A program made the translations under genes and the position numbers. From Pseudomonas guariconensis (GTDB lineage Bacteria; Pseudomonadota; Gammaproteobacteria; Pseudomonadales; Pseudomonadaceae), in assembly GCF_015680235.1 (NCBI RefSeq), contig NZ_JADLJL010000023.1, forward strand, positions 1 to 64,000: 64,000 bases of DNA, given 5' to 3'. Numbering within the stretch: position 1 is the first letter of the stretch; every line of letters begins with the position of its first letter. This document shows, piece by piece, positions 35,885 through 44,617 of the stretch. The notes under the pieces are model-generated. The model had not been told where the DNA came from, did not search any database, and was given only the letters and a program-made list of their open reading frames with translations.

Positions 35885-36403
35885 ATGAACACTTCTATTG
35901 CTGACCGTTCCTTCACCACCCGCCTCCTGAACAAAGGCCTGGGCCAGCACGCCACACGTGCCGGCGTTGTAGGCATCTACGTGGCCATGGCCATCATCTA
36001 CTTCTGGTTCGGAGGCATGAAGTTCACTGGCTATGAGGCGAACGGCATTCATGGCTTCGTCAGTAACAGCCCGTTGCTTTACTGGGTGTACAACCTCATG
36101 AGCATCCAAGGATTCTCTAACTTTCTGGGTGTTCTGGAGGTCTCTATCGGTCTACTGATCGCTGGCCGGGTGTTTTCTGCCAAATTCTCGGCTTTGGGCG
36201 GGTTGCTCTCCGCCGGCCTGTTCATCACGACGCTTTCATTCATGCTGACCACGCCAGGCGTATTCGAGCCTAGCCTCGGTTTCCCTGCGATTTCCGTGGT
36301 GCCTGGCCAGTTCCTATTGAAGGACTTGGGTCTGCTCGCGGCTTCGATTTTCATTGCCGGCACCTCGATGACTCACTTGAGCAGAAATAACATCGCGTCT
36401 TGA
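35885..36403 (+). CDS. YkgB family (DUF417) membrane protein
   Basis: The 172-residue product has about four membrane helices and the DUF417 signature YFWFGGMKFTGYEANGIHGFVSNSPL, then YNLMSIQGFSNFLGVLEVSIGLLI. Members include E. coli YkgB and RclC, the latter linked to reactive chlorine resistance under an AraC regulator; the gene pair here mirrors that plan, though the parallel is inference. GGAG lies 8 nt before the ATG. The stop codon sits within a 22-bp tandem duplication. Confidence 0.85.
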   Translation: MNTSIADRSFTTRLLNKGLGQHATRAGVVGIYVAMAIIYFWFGGMKFTGYEANGIHGFVSNSPLLYWVYNLMSIQGFSNFLGVLEVSIGLLIAGRVFSAKFSALGGLLSAGLFITTLSFMLTTPGVFEPSLGFPAISVVPGQFLLKDLGLLAASIFIAGTSMTHLSRNNIAS

Positions 36404-36426
36404 TAGAAATAACATCGCGTCTTGAT
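36383..36426. repeat. Perfect 22-bp tandem duplication over a stop codon
   Basis: The 22-nt unit AGAAATAACATCGCGTCTTG+AT occurs twice without mismatch (36383-36404 and 36405-36426). The first copy encodes the last residues and stop of the YkgB protein; the second is non-coding. The exactness implies a recent slippage event. Confidence 0.9.
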
Positions 36427-36458
36427 AAGGGTCTTCTGCACGATCAGAAGACCCTTTT
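36427..36458 (+). terminator. Rho-independent terminator of the YkgB gene
   Basis: A 12-bp perfect stem (36427-36438 and 36445-36456) with a CACGAT loop is followed by TTTT. It begins immediately after the duplicated unit. Confidence 0.9.
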
Positions 36459-36639
36459 CGTTATCAGGCCAATAAATCCGCTGGCTCCGACATCGGGCCC
36501 TACCCCTTGGCCGCAAATCATTAACCAGGCAATTCTGGCTGTTGGTCAAATGACTCACCGTTCCCCCGTCTGAATAGCCCAACCCCACATCCGCCCATTC
36601 GAACGCATTGTCAGTGAGGGACATATTCTGACAAACTTA

Positions 36640-36664
36640 TTGCTAATCATTATCATAATCATCA
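36640..36664 (+). promoter_or_regulatory. Fur box upstream of the siderophore receptor
   Basis: TGCTAATCATTATCATAATC (36641-36660) matches the GATAATGATAATCATTATC consensus closely, in overlapping ATCATTAT/ATCATAAT form, about 20-40 nt before the receptor ATG. Iron-replete Fur would repress this gene. Confidence 0.8.
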
Positions 36665-36681
36665 GTAACAAGGATGACGGC

Positions 36682-38844
36682 ATGTCCCTGGTCCCTTCAC
36701 CCCAACGCTTCACGCCCACACGTAGCCTGTTGGCAATCGCCATCTGCATGGCACCACTCGCGCCCACGGCCGCCGGCGAACAACCCGCAGCGCCCGCGGT
36801 GCTCGAGCTCGGCGCCACGGCTATCACCGATACAGGCCTGGGCAGTACCACCGAAGGGTCGCAGTCGTACACCACCGGTAGCATGTCGACCGCCACCAAG
36901 CTTCCCCTGACCCTGCGCGAAACACCCCAAGCGGTGACCGTCGTCACCCGCCAGCGCATGGATGACCAGAACATGACCAGCATCAACGATGTAGCCAGGT
37001 ACACCCCCGGCCTGTTTCTCAATCAATCCAGCGGTCCTGGCCGGCAGTCCTATACAGCCCGAGGCTTCGACGTCGACAGCATCATGTACGACGGCATCCC
37101 CAGCTCGTACACCGGCTGGGTGGTAGGCGCCCAACCGAACCTGGCGATGTTCGACCGTGTGGAAGTGGTGCGCGGTGCCACCGGCCTGGTCACCGGGGCC
37201 GGCACGCCATCGGCGGCGATCAACCTGGTGCGCAAGCGCCCACTGGCCGAACGTAAAGTCACCCTGACGGGCGCCGCCGGCAGCTGGGACAACTACCGGG
37301 GCGAACTCGACGCCTCCAGCCCGCTCAACGACAGTGGTACGCTGCGCGGGCGGGTGGTCACCTCGTACCGTGATGCCAATAGCTTCCGTGATGGGCAGAA
37401 GGAAGATCACGGCCTGTTCTATGCGATCACCGAAGCCGACCTGAGCGAGGACACCACCCTCACCCTCGGCTTCTCCCACCAGAAGGACAAGACCAATTTC
37501 TTCTGGGGCGCCATCCCCACCGACCTCAGCGGCCACCACCTGGATGTGTCTCGCTCGTACAACCCAGGCACGGACTGGGAAAACAAGGACCAGGAAATCA
37601 ATACCCTGTTCGCCGAACTGCGTCATCAGTTGGCCAACGACTGGAAGCTGCAGGCCAACGCCAACTACAGCGAGCAGAATGCCCTGTTCCGGGGCTCGTA
37701 CCAATCGCGCTGGAACACGGCCAAGACCTTGAGCCGTACCGTTTACCAGTCCAAGCACGACGAAAACCAGCTGGGCCTGGATGCCTTTGCCAGCGGCCCG
37801 TTCCAAGCCCTGGGCCGCACCCACGAGCTGGTGGTCGGTGCCAGCAAGCGCCTCTATGACATGAACGAGCACAACTACAGCCCGTATGACACCGACTACC
37901 CCCTCGACGGCGGCAAGCCCGACTTCGTGCATACCGGCAATAACCGCTACCTGATCAACCAGGAAGGGGTCTACACCACCACCCGCCTGAGCCTGGCCGA
38001 GCCGCTCAAGCTGATCCTGGGCGGGCGGCTGGACTGGTACGACTACGACCAGCGCGACAATGACACCGGCGATTACAAGGTGACGCGCAAGGTCACTCGC
38101 TACGGTGGCCTGATCTACGACCTGGACGAGCGCCATTCCGTCTACGCCAGCTACACCGATATCTTCACGCCGCAAGACGGCCGGGATGGCGCCGGCAAAC
38201 CGGTGACGCCCATCGTGGGCAAGAACTACGAGGTCGGGATCAAGGGCGAGTATTTCGATGGCGCGCTGAACGCCAGCTTGGCGCTGTTCCGTATCGACCA
38301 GGAAAACCGCCAAGTCGAGGTCAAACTGCCGAACTGCCCGCAACTGACGTGCTACCAGGCTTCCGGCGAAGTGCGCAGCCAAGGTATCGATTTTGAATTG
38401 CAAGGTGCGCTGACCGACCGCTGGCAGATCGGTGCCGGCTACACCTACGCTCGCGTGCACACGATCAAGGATGACAATGCCCCCGCCAAGGTCAACAAGC
38501 CGCTTGAAACCGATACCCCCGAGCACCAGTTCAAGCTATACACCACGTACCGTTTCCAGGGCCCGCTGGAGAAGCTGCGCATCGGCGGTGGCGTGACCTG
38601 GCAGAGCCGCATGTACAACGACATCCCGACCGAGGGCGGCGAGTACCGGCTGATCCAGGGCAGCTATGCGGTGACCGACCTGATGGCCGGCTACCAGGTG
38701 AACCGAAACCTCGATTTGCAGCTCAACGCCAACAACGTGTTCGACAAGAAATACTACTCCTCCATTTCCAAATCGGTGGACTATGGCGGCGATACCTTCG
38801 GTGACCCGCGCAACCTGATGTTGACGGCCAAATACACCTTCTGA
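36682..38844 (+). CDS. TonB-dependent siderophore receptor
   Basis: The 720-residue product begins at ATG 36682 (AAGGATGA upstream) with a signal peptide (about 1-30). A TonB-box-like region follows, then the plug (ETPQAVTVVTRQRMDDQNM; VEVVRGATGLVTGAGTPSAAINLVRKRP), and a 22-strand barrel ending NLMLTAKYTF. There is no N-terminal signalling (STN) domain, so it does not control a sigma factor. A Cys pair in NCPQLTCYQ marks an extracellular loop. The gene stands alone without biosynthesis genes, suggesting uptake of a foreign (xeno-) siderophore; its identity is not known. Confidence 0.92.
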   Translation: MSLVPSPQRFTPTRSLLAIAICMAPLAPTAAGEQPAAPAVLELGATAITDTGLGSTTEGSQSYTTGSMSTATKLPLTLRETPQAVTVVTRQRMDDQNMTSINDVARYTPGLFLNQSSGPGRQSYTARGFDVDSIMYDGIPSSYTGWVVGAQPNLAMFDRVEVVRGATGLVTGAGTPSAAINLVRKRPLAERKVTLTGAAGSWDNYRGELDASSPLNDSGTLRGRVVTSYRDANSFRDGQKEDHGLFYAITEADLSEDTTLTLGFSHQKDKTNFFWGAIPTDLSGHHLDVSRSYNPGTDWENKDQEINTLFAELRHQLANDWKLQANANYSEQNALFRGSYQSRWNTAKTLSRTVYQSKHDENQLGLDAFASGPFQALGRTHELVVGASKRLYDMNEHNYSPYDTDYPLDGGKPDFVHTGNNRYLINQEGVYTTTRLSLAEPLKLILGGRLDWYDYDQRDNDTGDYKVTRKVTRYGGLIYDLDERHSVYASYTDIFTPQDGRDGAGKPVTPIVGKNYEVGIKGEYFDGALNASLALFRIDQENRQVEVKLPNCPQLTCYQASGEVRSQGIDFELQGALTDRWQIGAGYTYARVHTIKDDNAPAKVNKPLETDTPEHQFKLYTTYRFQGPLEKLRIGGGVTWQSRMYNDIPTEGGEYRLIQGSYAVTDLMAGYQVNRNLDLQLNANNVFDKKYYSSISKSVDYGGDTFGDPRNLMLTAKYTF

Positions 38845-38897
38845 CACCACGGGGCGCCACAGGCCGACATTTCCATGGGTGAGTGGTTGCCCAGGCT

Positions 38898-38992
38898 GGC
38901 CCCATCGCGGGGCAAGCCCGCTCCCACAGAACAATGCATAACTACTTGATTTTGCAGACCCTTGTGGGAGCTGGCTTGCCGGCGATTGGGCC
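38898..38992. repeat. Inverted pair of REP elements
   Basis: GGCCCCATCGCGGGGCAAGC...CCCACAG (38898-38929) and TGTGGGAGCTGGCTTGCCGG...GGGCC (38963-38992) face each other between the receptor and rnz genes. Confidence 0.8.
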
Positions 38993-39072
38993 AGTACCGA
39001 CACCAACTGACCTCCTGCCCGTGCGCATGGTCGTACAATGACCCGACCTGCGACCCGCAAAGGAGCCAGCCA

Positions 39073-40035
39073 ATGGACCTGCAGTTTCTGGGCACCTCCG
39101 CCGGCGTGCCCACCAAGGCCCGCAATGTTACCGGCACCGCCGTCATCGAAGCCACGGGCAGCCACTGGTACCTGGTGGATTGCGGCGAGGCCACCCAGCA
39201 CCAGTTGCTGCATACCTCTCTATCGATCCGCGACCTGCGCGGTGTGTTCATCACCCATGTGCATGGCGACCATTGCTTCGGCCTGCCGGGCCTGCTGGCC
39301 AGCGCCGGCATGTCCGGGCGCACCCAGCCACTGGACCTGATCCTGCCCGCCGCGCTGCACGACTGGCTGCGCCTGGGCCTGGCCGTCAGCCAGACCTACC
39401 TGCAATTCGAACTGCGCCTACTGGCGCTCGAAGAACTCGGCACCTGGCGCAACGACAATATCCAGGTGAGTACCGTGCCGCTGTCGCACCGAGTGCCCAG
39501 CCATGGTTTCGTGTTCAGCGAAATCAACCCCGAACCGCGACTGGACATCGCGCGCCTGGAGGCCGACGGCATTCCCCGTGGCCCGCTGTGGGGCGAATTG
39601 GCCCACGGCAACCCGGTGCAACATGAAGGCCGCGTGTTGAACACCTCGGACTACCTGCGCCCTTCCCGCCCGCCACGGCGCATCATCGTCTGCGGTGACA
39701 ACGACACCCCGCAGTTGCTCGCAGAGGTCGCCCAGGATGTGGATGTGCTGGTACACGAAGCGACCTTCACCCAGCCGATCGTCGAGCGCACCCAGGTGAC
39801 CTTCGGCCACAGCACCGCTGCGGCCGTGGCGCAGTTCGCCGAGGCGGCCGGCATCGCCAACCTCGTGCTCACGCACTTCAGCGCGCGCTACCAGCCCGAC
39901 CCACGACGTAGCCCATCGATCGAAGATGTGCGCGCCGAAGCGATGGCGCACTACAGCGGCAACCTGATCCTGGCCAGGGACCTGCAGCGTTACCACATGG
40001 GGCGCAATGGGCGGCTCATGCCCAGCCCCCCATGA
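39073..40035 (+). CDS. rnz: Ribonuclease Z-type metallo-beta-lactamase-fold nuclease
   Basis: The 320-residue product starts FLGTSAGVPTKARNVT and has the zinc motif FITHVHGDH (His62, His64, Asp66, His67), the later CGDN and HEATF motifs, and LTHFSARY: the pattern of RNase Z/RNase BN (ElaC). It matures tRNA 3' ends lacking encoded CCA or acts as a broad RNase. AAAGGAG precedes the ATG. It is a single gene between REP clusters. Confidence 0.92.
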   Translation: MDLQFLGTSAGVPTKARNVTGTAVIEATGSHWYLVDCGEATQHQLLHTSLSIRDLRGVFITHVHGDHCFGLPGLLASAGMSGRTQPLDLILPAALHDWLRLGLAVSQTYLQFELRLLALEELGTWRNDNIQVSTVPLSHRVPSHGFVFSEINPEPRLDIARLEADGIPRGPLWGELAHGNPVQHEGRVLNTSDYLRPSRPPRRIIVCGDNDTPQLLAEVAQDVDVLVHEATFTQPIVERTQVTFGHSTAAAVAQFAEAAGIANLVLTHFSARYQPDPRRSPSIEDVRAEAMAHYSGNLILARDLQRYHMGRNGRLMPSPP

Positions 40036-40074
40036 CAAATGGCCTGGCACCGCTGAACAGATTTTGCGGCCCGC

Positions 40075-40170
40075 TGTGGGAGCGGGCTTGTCCCGCGATG
40101 GGGCCAGACCCGACCCCCGCCGCCTTGCAAGGGCTCCGCTCTTGACCGCGGGGCAAGCCCGCTCCCACAG
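40075..40170. repeat. Inverted pair of REP elements
   Basis: TGTGGGAGCGGGCTTGTCCC...GGGGCC (40075-40104) and TTGACCGCGGGGCAAGCCC...CCCACAG (40143-40170) frame a 40-nt spacer with its own short hairpin (GCAAGGGCTCCGCTCTTG). Confidence 0.8.
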
Positions 40171-40326
40171 ACGGGGTGGGCGCAAAATCAATAGCGCTCC
40201 CGCACTGTGCGTCAGGATTAATGACTCCAGATCAAAAGTCATTCGCGCAATCGTGACTTAATCCACATCCCGTCAACGGCCATACTGCGCCCCTACCTGA
40301 TCCACTACGCTCGAGGAGCCTATGCA

Positions 40327-41499
40327 ATGAAACCCGGACACGTCCTGTTCGCCCTGGCCATCGGCGCCTTCGGCATCGGCACCACCGAATTCGCCCCCAT
40401 GGGCCTGCTACCGGTCATCGCCGATGGCGTGAATGTCAGCATTCCCAGTGCTGGCATGCTGGTGACCGCCTACGCCGTCGGCGTGATGGTCGGCGCACCG
40501 ATCATGACCCTGCTGTTTAGCCGCTTCGGCAAGCGCGGCGCGCTGATCGCGCTGATGGCCATCTTCACCCTGGGCAACCTGCTCTCGGCCCTGTCGCCCA
40601 GTTACGGCACCCTGCTCGCCTCGCGCCTGATCACCAGCCTCAACCACGGCGCCTTCTTCGGCCTGGGGGCGGTGGTAGCGGCAAGCGTGGTGCCCCGCGA
40701 GAAACAGGCCAGCGCCATCGCCACCATGTTCATGGGCCTGACCATCGCCAACATCGGCGGCGTGCCCGCCGCCACCTGGATTGGCCAGCAGGTCGGCTGG
40801 CGCCTGGCCTTCGCCGGCACCGCAATGCTCGGCATCCTGGCCATGGCTGCGCTGTGGTACGCGTTGCCCAAGGGTGAACGCGGCAGCGTGCCCCATGTAC
40901 GCCGGGAGCTGGCCGTGATCGCCCGGCCGAACGTCCTGCTGGCCATGGCCACCACCGTGCTCGGTGCCGGCGCCATGTTCACCCTGTACACCTACGTGGC
41001 CCCGGTGCTTGCCGAACTGACCGGCGCCTCGGACAGCTTCGTCACCCTGGGCCTGGTGCTGATCGGCGTCGGCTTCACCCTGGGCAATAGCCTGGGCGGG
41101 CGCCTGGCCGACTGGTCGCTGGACGGCGCGGCGCGCATCTTCCTCGGCGTGCTGGCCCTGATCATGCTGCTGATGCCGCTGGTGCTCGGCACCCATGTCG
41201 GCGCCGCCCTGGCCCTGCTGGTATGGGGCGTATTCACCTTCGCCGTGGTTCCGCCCCTGCAGATGCGCGTGATGATCGCCGCTGCCGAAGCCCCGGGCCT
41301 GGCCTCCTCGATCAACGTCGGCGCCTTCAACCTCGGCAACGCCGTGGGCGCGGCCTTGGGCGGCGGGGTCATCAGCCTGAACCTCGGCTACGCCGCGGTT
41401 CCGGTCGCCGGGGGCTTGCTGGCCGCGGGTGGCCTGCTGCTGGTATGGCTCGGCGGGCGCAACAAGGTTGCCGCCAACGCAGTCGGCGAGACGCTCTGA
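40327..41499 (+). CDS. MFS transporter (DHA1 family)
   Basis: The 390-residue product has 12 predicted helices. IGTTEFAPMGLLPVIADG in helix 1 and RFGKRGALIALM between helices 2 and 3 mark the AraJ/YdhP/PbuE-like DHA1 group; ASRLITSLNHGAFFGLGAVVAA is the helix 4 motif. Members export drugs, purines or sugars; the cargo is not deducible. It is monocistronic, followed by an 11-bp hairpin. Confidence 0.9.
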   Translation: MKPGHVLFALAIGAFGIGTTEFAPMGLLPVIADGVNVSIPSAGMLVTAYAVGVMVGAPIMTLLFSRFGKRGALIALMAIFTLGNLLSALSPSYGTLLASRLITSLNHGAFFGLGAVVAASVVPREKQASAIATMFMGLTIANIGGVPAATWIGQQVGWRLAFAGTAMLGILAMAALWYALPKGERGSVPHVRRELAVIARPNVLLAMATTVLGAGAMFTLYTYVAPVLAELTGASDSFVTLGLVLIGVGFTLGNSLGGRLADWSLDGAARIFLGVLALIMLLMPLVLGTHVGAALALLVWGVFTFAVVPPLQMRVMIAAAEAPGLASSINVGAFNLGNAVGAALGGGVISLNLGYAAVPVAGGLLAAGGLLLVWLGGRNKVAANAVGETL

Positions 41500-41508
41500 T
41501 CGTATGGC

Positions 41509-41536
41509 GCGATGGCGAGGCTTCGCTCGCCATCGC
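41509..41536 (+). terminator. Hairpin after the MFS gene
   Basis: GCGATGGCGAG and CTCGCCATCGC form a perfect 11-bp stem with a GCTTCG loop 9 nt after the stop. No T-tract follows. Confidence 0.6.
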
Positions 41537-41718
41537 AGTGCTCAGTAATTGCAGCAAACACCTTGCTCGACGCGAAACAGCCTTTGACCTTCTGCCTCCC
41601 TGTCCAGGCATGCCGATTTGCCCGCGGCCCTGCCAAGCCTGCCGGCGCTTGACTCAGATCGCCGTATCAGCAAATGGTATTGGTAAGAAGCGGTCATCAA
41701 TAAAGGTGAAATGTCCAG

Positions 41719-41922
41719 CTAAGAGAACTGCCGGGCCAACAGCATCATCACGACCAACAGCACCACAAGGCCGACTGCAGAAGTCCAATCAGACTCAACA
41801 CGTTGAGCGAACCAGGCCCCTTTTGACGGGTATCTGCCCGCTGTAGCAAGTTTCACCACCGGCCAACCCACTGGAAAGCAAGCACCTCGAAAAATGATCT
41901 CAAGCGCCAAGTCGCCGATCAT
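41719..41922 (-). CDS. Small membrane protein, function unknown
   Basis: GGGAG (41934-41930) places the start at ATG 41922 (or the adjacent 41925), giving about 67 residues. The N-terminus carries LALEIIFRGACFPVGWPVVKLATAGRYP, and the C-terminus is a hydrophobic helix, VGLVVLLVVMMLLA. I recognise this pattern (FRGxCxPVGWPVVKLxTxGRYP) from small conserved Pseudomonas membrane proteins but know no function. Confidence 0.65.
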   Translation of the reverse strand: MIGDLALEIIFRGACFPVGWPVVKLATAGRYPSKGAWFAQRVESDWTSAVGLVVLLVVMMLLARQFS

Positions 41923-42090
41923 CATGCTGCTCCCATTCATCGCAAATCAGGATGGTGTTTGCTGCACAGCGTAGTGACAGAAATAGTTTCTGCATGCCAC
42001 GACCCAGAACAGCCGCATTCTCTTCATCATTGACAGCTGGAAAAAAACACGCAAAATCGCCGCCCCTCTTTTGCGACTGGAAGTCTTCCC

Positions 42091-42630
42091 ATGCAACGGA
42101 TTGTTATCCTGGGCAATGCCGGCAGCGGCAAATCGACACTCGCCCGTAAATTGGGCAAGCGTCTGAAGGCCCCCGTCATCCACCTCGACACATTTTTCTG
42201 GGAGCCTGACTGGACGGAGCCCGACCCTGAACAGTTCCGCGAACGCGTTCGCGGCGCAGTCGCTACGGGTGCCTGGATTTGCGAAGGCAACTATGCGCGA
42301 CGCACATTCGACCTGCGTCTACCCCGTGCTGACTTGGTCATCTGGCTTGATACACCACGGCTCACATGCCTCGCCCGCGTAATCGTGCGTAGCGTGATGA
42401 ACAGGCCTCGGCCCGATCGACCAGCTGGCTGCAAGGAGCGGCTGGATAAAGCATTTCTAGAGTTCCTGAAATTCGTCTGGCAGTTCGACAGCGACTATCG
42501 TGCAGGCATCGAAGCGATCCGCCTGGCCGTTGCGCCGGAGGTTCCGACAGTGCACCTGTGCGGCAAAGAGCAGATCGATGATTTCCTCGGAAAGTGCGGC
42601 GGCGTAGCAAAGTCTGACCCGGTTACCTGA
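42091..42630 (+). CDS. P-loop kinase-like protein (FlaR/adenylate kinase-related)
   Basis: The 179-residue product begins MQRIVILGNAGSGKST (Walker A, residues 8-16), then HLDTFFWEPDW, ICEGNYARRTFDLRLPRADLVIWLD, and an Arg-rich lid. This is the 'DNA topology modulation protein FlaR' family, an adenylate-kinase-like group whose real substrate is unproven. The GCAATG-type start region has only a weak ribosome site. It stands alone between a small membrane protein gene and REP DNA. Confidence 0.85.
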   Translation: MQRIVILGNAGSGKSTLARKLGKRLKAPVIHLDTFFWEPDWTEPDPEQFRERVRGAVATGAWICEGNYARRTFDLRLPRADLVIWLDTPRLTCLARVIVRSVMNRPRPDRPAGCKERLDKAFLEFLKFVWQFDSDYRAGIEAIRLAVAPEVPTVHLCGKEQIDDFLGKCGGVAKSDPVT

Positions 42631-42646
42631 TGCTCACGCAGACCTA

Positions 42647-42752
42647 TGGGAGCGGCGGTGCGGCGGTCCGACTTGTCCCGCGATTGGGCAGCCCTGCCGC
42701 CGCACCTGCAGGGCAAGGGGTGGCCCTTGATCGCGGGGCAAGCCCGCTCAGG
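42647..42752. repeat. Inverted pair of REP elements
   Basis: GGGAGCGGCGGTGCGGCGGT plus CCGACTTGTCCCGCG (42649-42683) is the variant form also seen at 31529-31573. A second REP, TTGATCGCGGGGCAAGCCC, ends the pair (42727-42752). Confidence 0.75.
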
Positions 42753-42809
42753 TTTGCGCACATCCTGTTGGAGCGAGCAGCCCATGAGGGGCTTCCCACC
42801 ACTTGAGCA

Positions 42810-43578
42810 CTACAGCCAAGCCTTGATCTGCCGCGCCACAGCCTCGGGGGAAATACCATAGCGATCATGCAAGGTCGGCAGTGCGCCTGCGTCGAGGAAC
42901 GCATCCGGCAGCGCGATCTGGCGGAACGTCGGCGTCACCCCGTTGCGCAACAACACACCGGCGACCGCCTCCCCTAGCCCACCGATGATCGAATGGTTCT
43001 CCGCCGTCACCACCACCAAAGGTACGTTGCCACGCAACAGGCGCATGTAGACCGGCCCCGGCGATGGCAGGTACCGCCTGTTCGATTTCCAGCGCGTCGC
43101 AAGGGTCGACGATCATCAGGTCCGGCATCGCACGGAAGATCGCCAGATCATCGGTGGCCTGGTGTCTGGGACCGTAGCCCGTGGTCAGGCCAGGCAGGCC
43201 GACGACGATCTTGACGTTGAGGTTTTCCTCGGCGATGGCCATGCAGATGAAGTCATAGGCCCGTCGCGAGGCGAACACCGCATAGGTAGTCGCGAACGGC
43301 GTCATGCCTTCGCGGGCCATGCCGGCGGCAGCGCTCATCGACAACTGCTCGGCCATGCCCATCTGGTAGAAACGCTCCGGGTGGGCCTTGGCGAAGATGT
43401 GCAGGTCGGTGTACTTCGACAGGTCGGCCCTCAGGCCGACGATGTCCTGACGCTGCTCGGCCAAGCTTGCCAGGGCGTGGCCGAATGGTGCCGAACGGGT
43501 TGGCTGGCCTTCGGCGGCAATGGAGGCGATCATCGCCGAGGTGCTCAGACGCTTTTTCGCGGCGTTTACAGTGCTCAT
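42810..43578 (-). pseudogene. Degenerate transketolase C-terminal subunit
   Basis: The 5' part (ATG 43578, GGGAG upstream) encodes the pyrimidine-binding half: SAPFGHALASLAEQRQDIVGLRADLSKYTD, YQMGMAEQLSMSAAAGMAREGMTPFATTYAVF. The frame shifts near 43060, since PGPVYMRLLRGNVPLV lies in another frame. That frame then jumps straight to VVVTAENHSIIGGLGEAVAG, missing the roughly 60 residues that normally separate these blocks. The true C-terminus (LPDAFLDAGALPTLHDRYGIS) remains. So there is a frameshift and an internal deletion; the gene is dead. Confidence 0.85.
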
Positions 43579-43646
43579 GCTTGGCTCCCGGCGTCCAGCG
43601 CCTGCAGGGCGAGATCCCATTCGTGTTCATCGACGCGAATGAAATG
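43575..43646 (-). pseudogene. Remnant of the transketolase N-terminal subunit (last ~23 codons)
   Basis: On the minus strand HFIRVDEHEWDLALQALDAG ends with TGA overlapping the ATG of the C-terminal subunit by 4 bp. This is the normal tail and coupling of the thiamine-binding N-terminal subunit gene. Everything upstream of it is gone, replaced by the start of a LysR gene. Confidence 0.5.
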
Positions 43647-43690
43647 GGTGTACAAACACCCCTGCCTTCCGCGCTGAGCAGGGAACGACC

Positions 43691-44611
43691 ATGGACCAGG
43701 ACGCGATCCGCAAGCCGCCACAGATCCCTCCACTGAAAGCAATTCAGGCCTTCGAACAGGTCGCCCGCTTTGGCAATGTGGCGAGGGCCGCCGAGCAGCT
43801 CAACCTCACACCCTCGGCGGTCAGTCACCAGATTGCCAATCTCGAAGTGCTGATCGGCCGTCCCTTGTTCATACGCGAAGCCCGGGGTGTGTCATTGACG
43901 CCTGCCGGCGAGCAGTACCTGCGCGAGGTCGCCGGCATCCTGCAAAGCCTGGCCAGCGCCACGGAGCGTGCCGGGATCGCGGTTGGCTTCGATTGCCTGC
44001 GGCTTCACTCAGCGCCCAGCTTCGGCCTGCTGTGGCTGTTGCCGCGCCTGGAACACTTTCGCAGCAGCCATCCGCAAATCCAGATCAACCTGTCGTGCTC
44101 CTACGAGTCCCTGCATTTCGGCCGTCACCAGATCGACCTGGACATCCGCCATGGCTACCCCAACTGGCCGAGCCTGGAGGTACGCACCATCCGTCATGAA
44201 CGTGCGACGGTGCTGGCCTCGCCACAGTTGCTCGCACGCCGGCAGATAGCGCAGCCCAGCAACCTGCTGCGTGAAAACCTGATCCTCTCCGAAGCCGCCC
44301 TGGTCCAGTGGCCCCAATGGTTCGCCCAGCAAGGTGTGCCTCTGCCACAAGCCCCATTTGCGTTGAGCTTCGACCGCTCCTACATGAGCCTGGAAGCCGC
44401 TGGCCATGAGTATGGATTTGCCCTTGAGAGTTCTTTGTTGGCCCAGGACTACATTGCCAGGGCGAGCTGGTGCCGGTGTTCCCAGAGGAACTTGGCCACG
44501 CCCGTCAGTGCCCATCACCTGGTGTTCCCTCGTGGGCATGCCGAAGCCTCGAGGGTGCGGCTGTTCCTCGATTGGGTGCAGGGTCAGCTGGGGCATGATT
44601 TCAACTACTGA
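43691..44611 (+). CDS. LysR family regulator with a frame-shifted patch
   Basis: The 306-residue product has a GcvA-like winged helix (IQAFEQVARFGNVARAAEQLNLTPSAVSHQIANLE) and substrate domain. Near 44459-44497 the residues read ARASWCRCSQRNLATPV. Reading one base over gives GELVPVFPEEL, the usual GcvA-type sequence. One G seems lost at 44460-44462 and one gained at 44494-44497, so the frame recovers and 11-12 residues are changed. It is divergent from the dead transketolase genes it presumably regulated. Confidence 0.85.
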   Translation: MDQDAIRKPPQIPPLKAIQAFEQVARFGNVARAAEQLNLTPSAVSHQIANLEVLIGRPLFIREARGVSLTPAGEQYLREVAGILQSLASATERAGIAVGFDCLRLHSAPSFGLLWLLPRLEHFRSSHPQIQINLSCSYESLHFGRHQIDLDIRHGYPNWPSLEVRTIRHERATVLASPQLLARRQIAQPSNLLRENLILSEAALVQWPQWFAQQGVPLPQAPFALSFDRSYMSLEAAGHEYGFALESSLLAQDYIARASWCRCSQRNLATPVSAHHLVFPRGHAEASRVRLFLDWVQGQLGHDFNY

Positions 44612-44617
44612 ACTCAT

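Noticed and set aside
36640..36681. Longer receptor reading starting 14 codons upstream
   Set aside because: It would run through the Fur box and lacks a ribosome site; the start at 36682 has AAGGATGA and begins the signal peptide.
42091..42630. FlaR-like gene as an antibiotic or nucleotide kinase resistance gene
   Set aside because: Walker A and lid motifs fit a wide adenylate-kinase-like group; nothing supports a resistance role.
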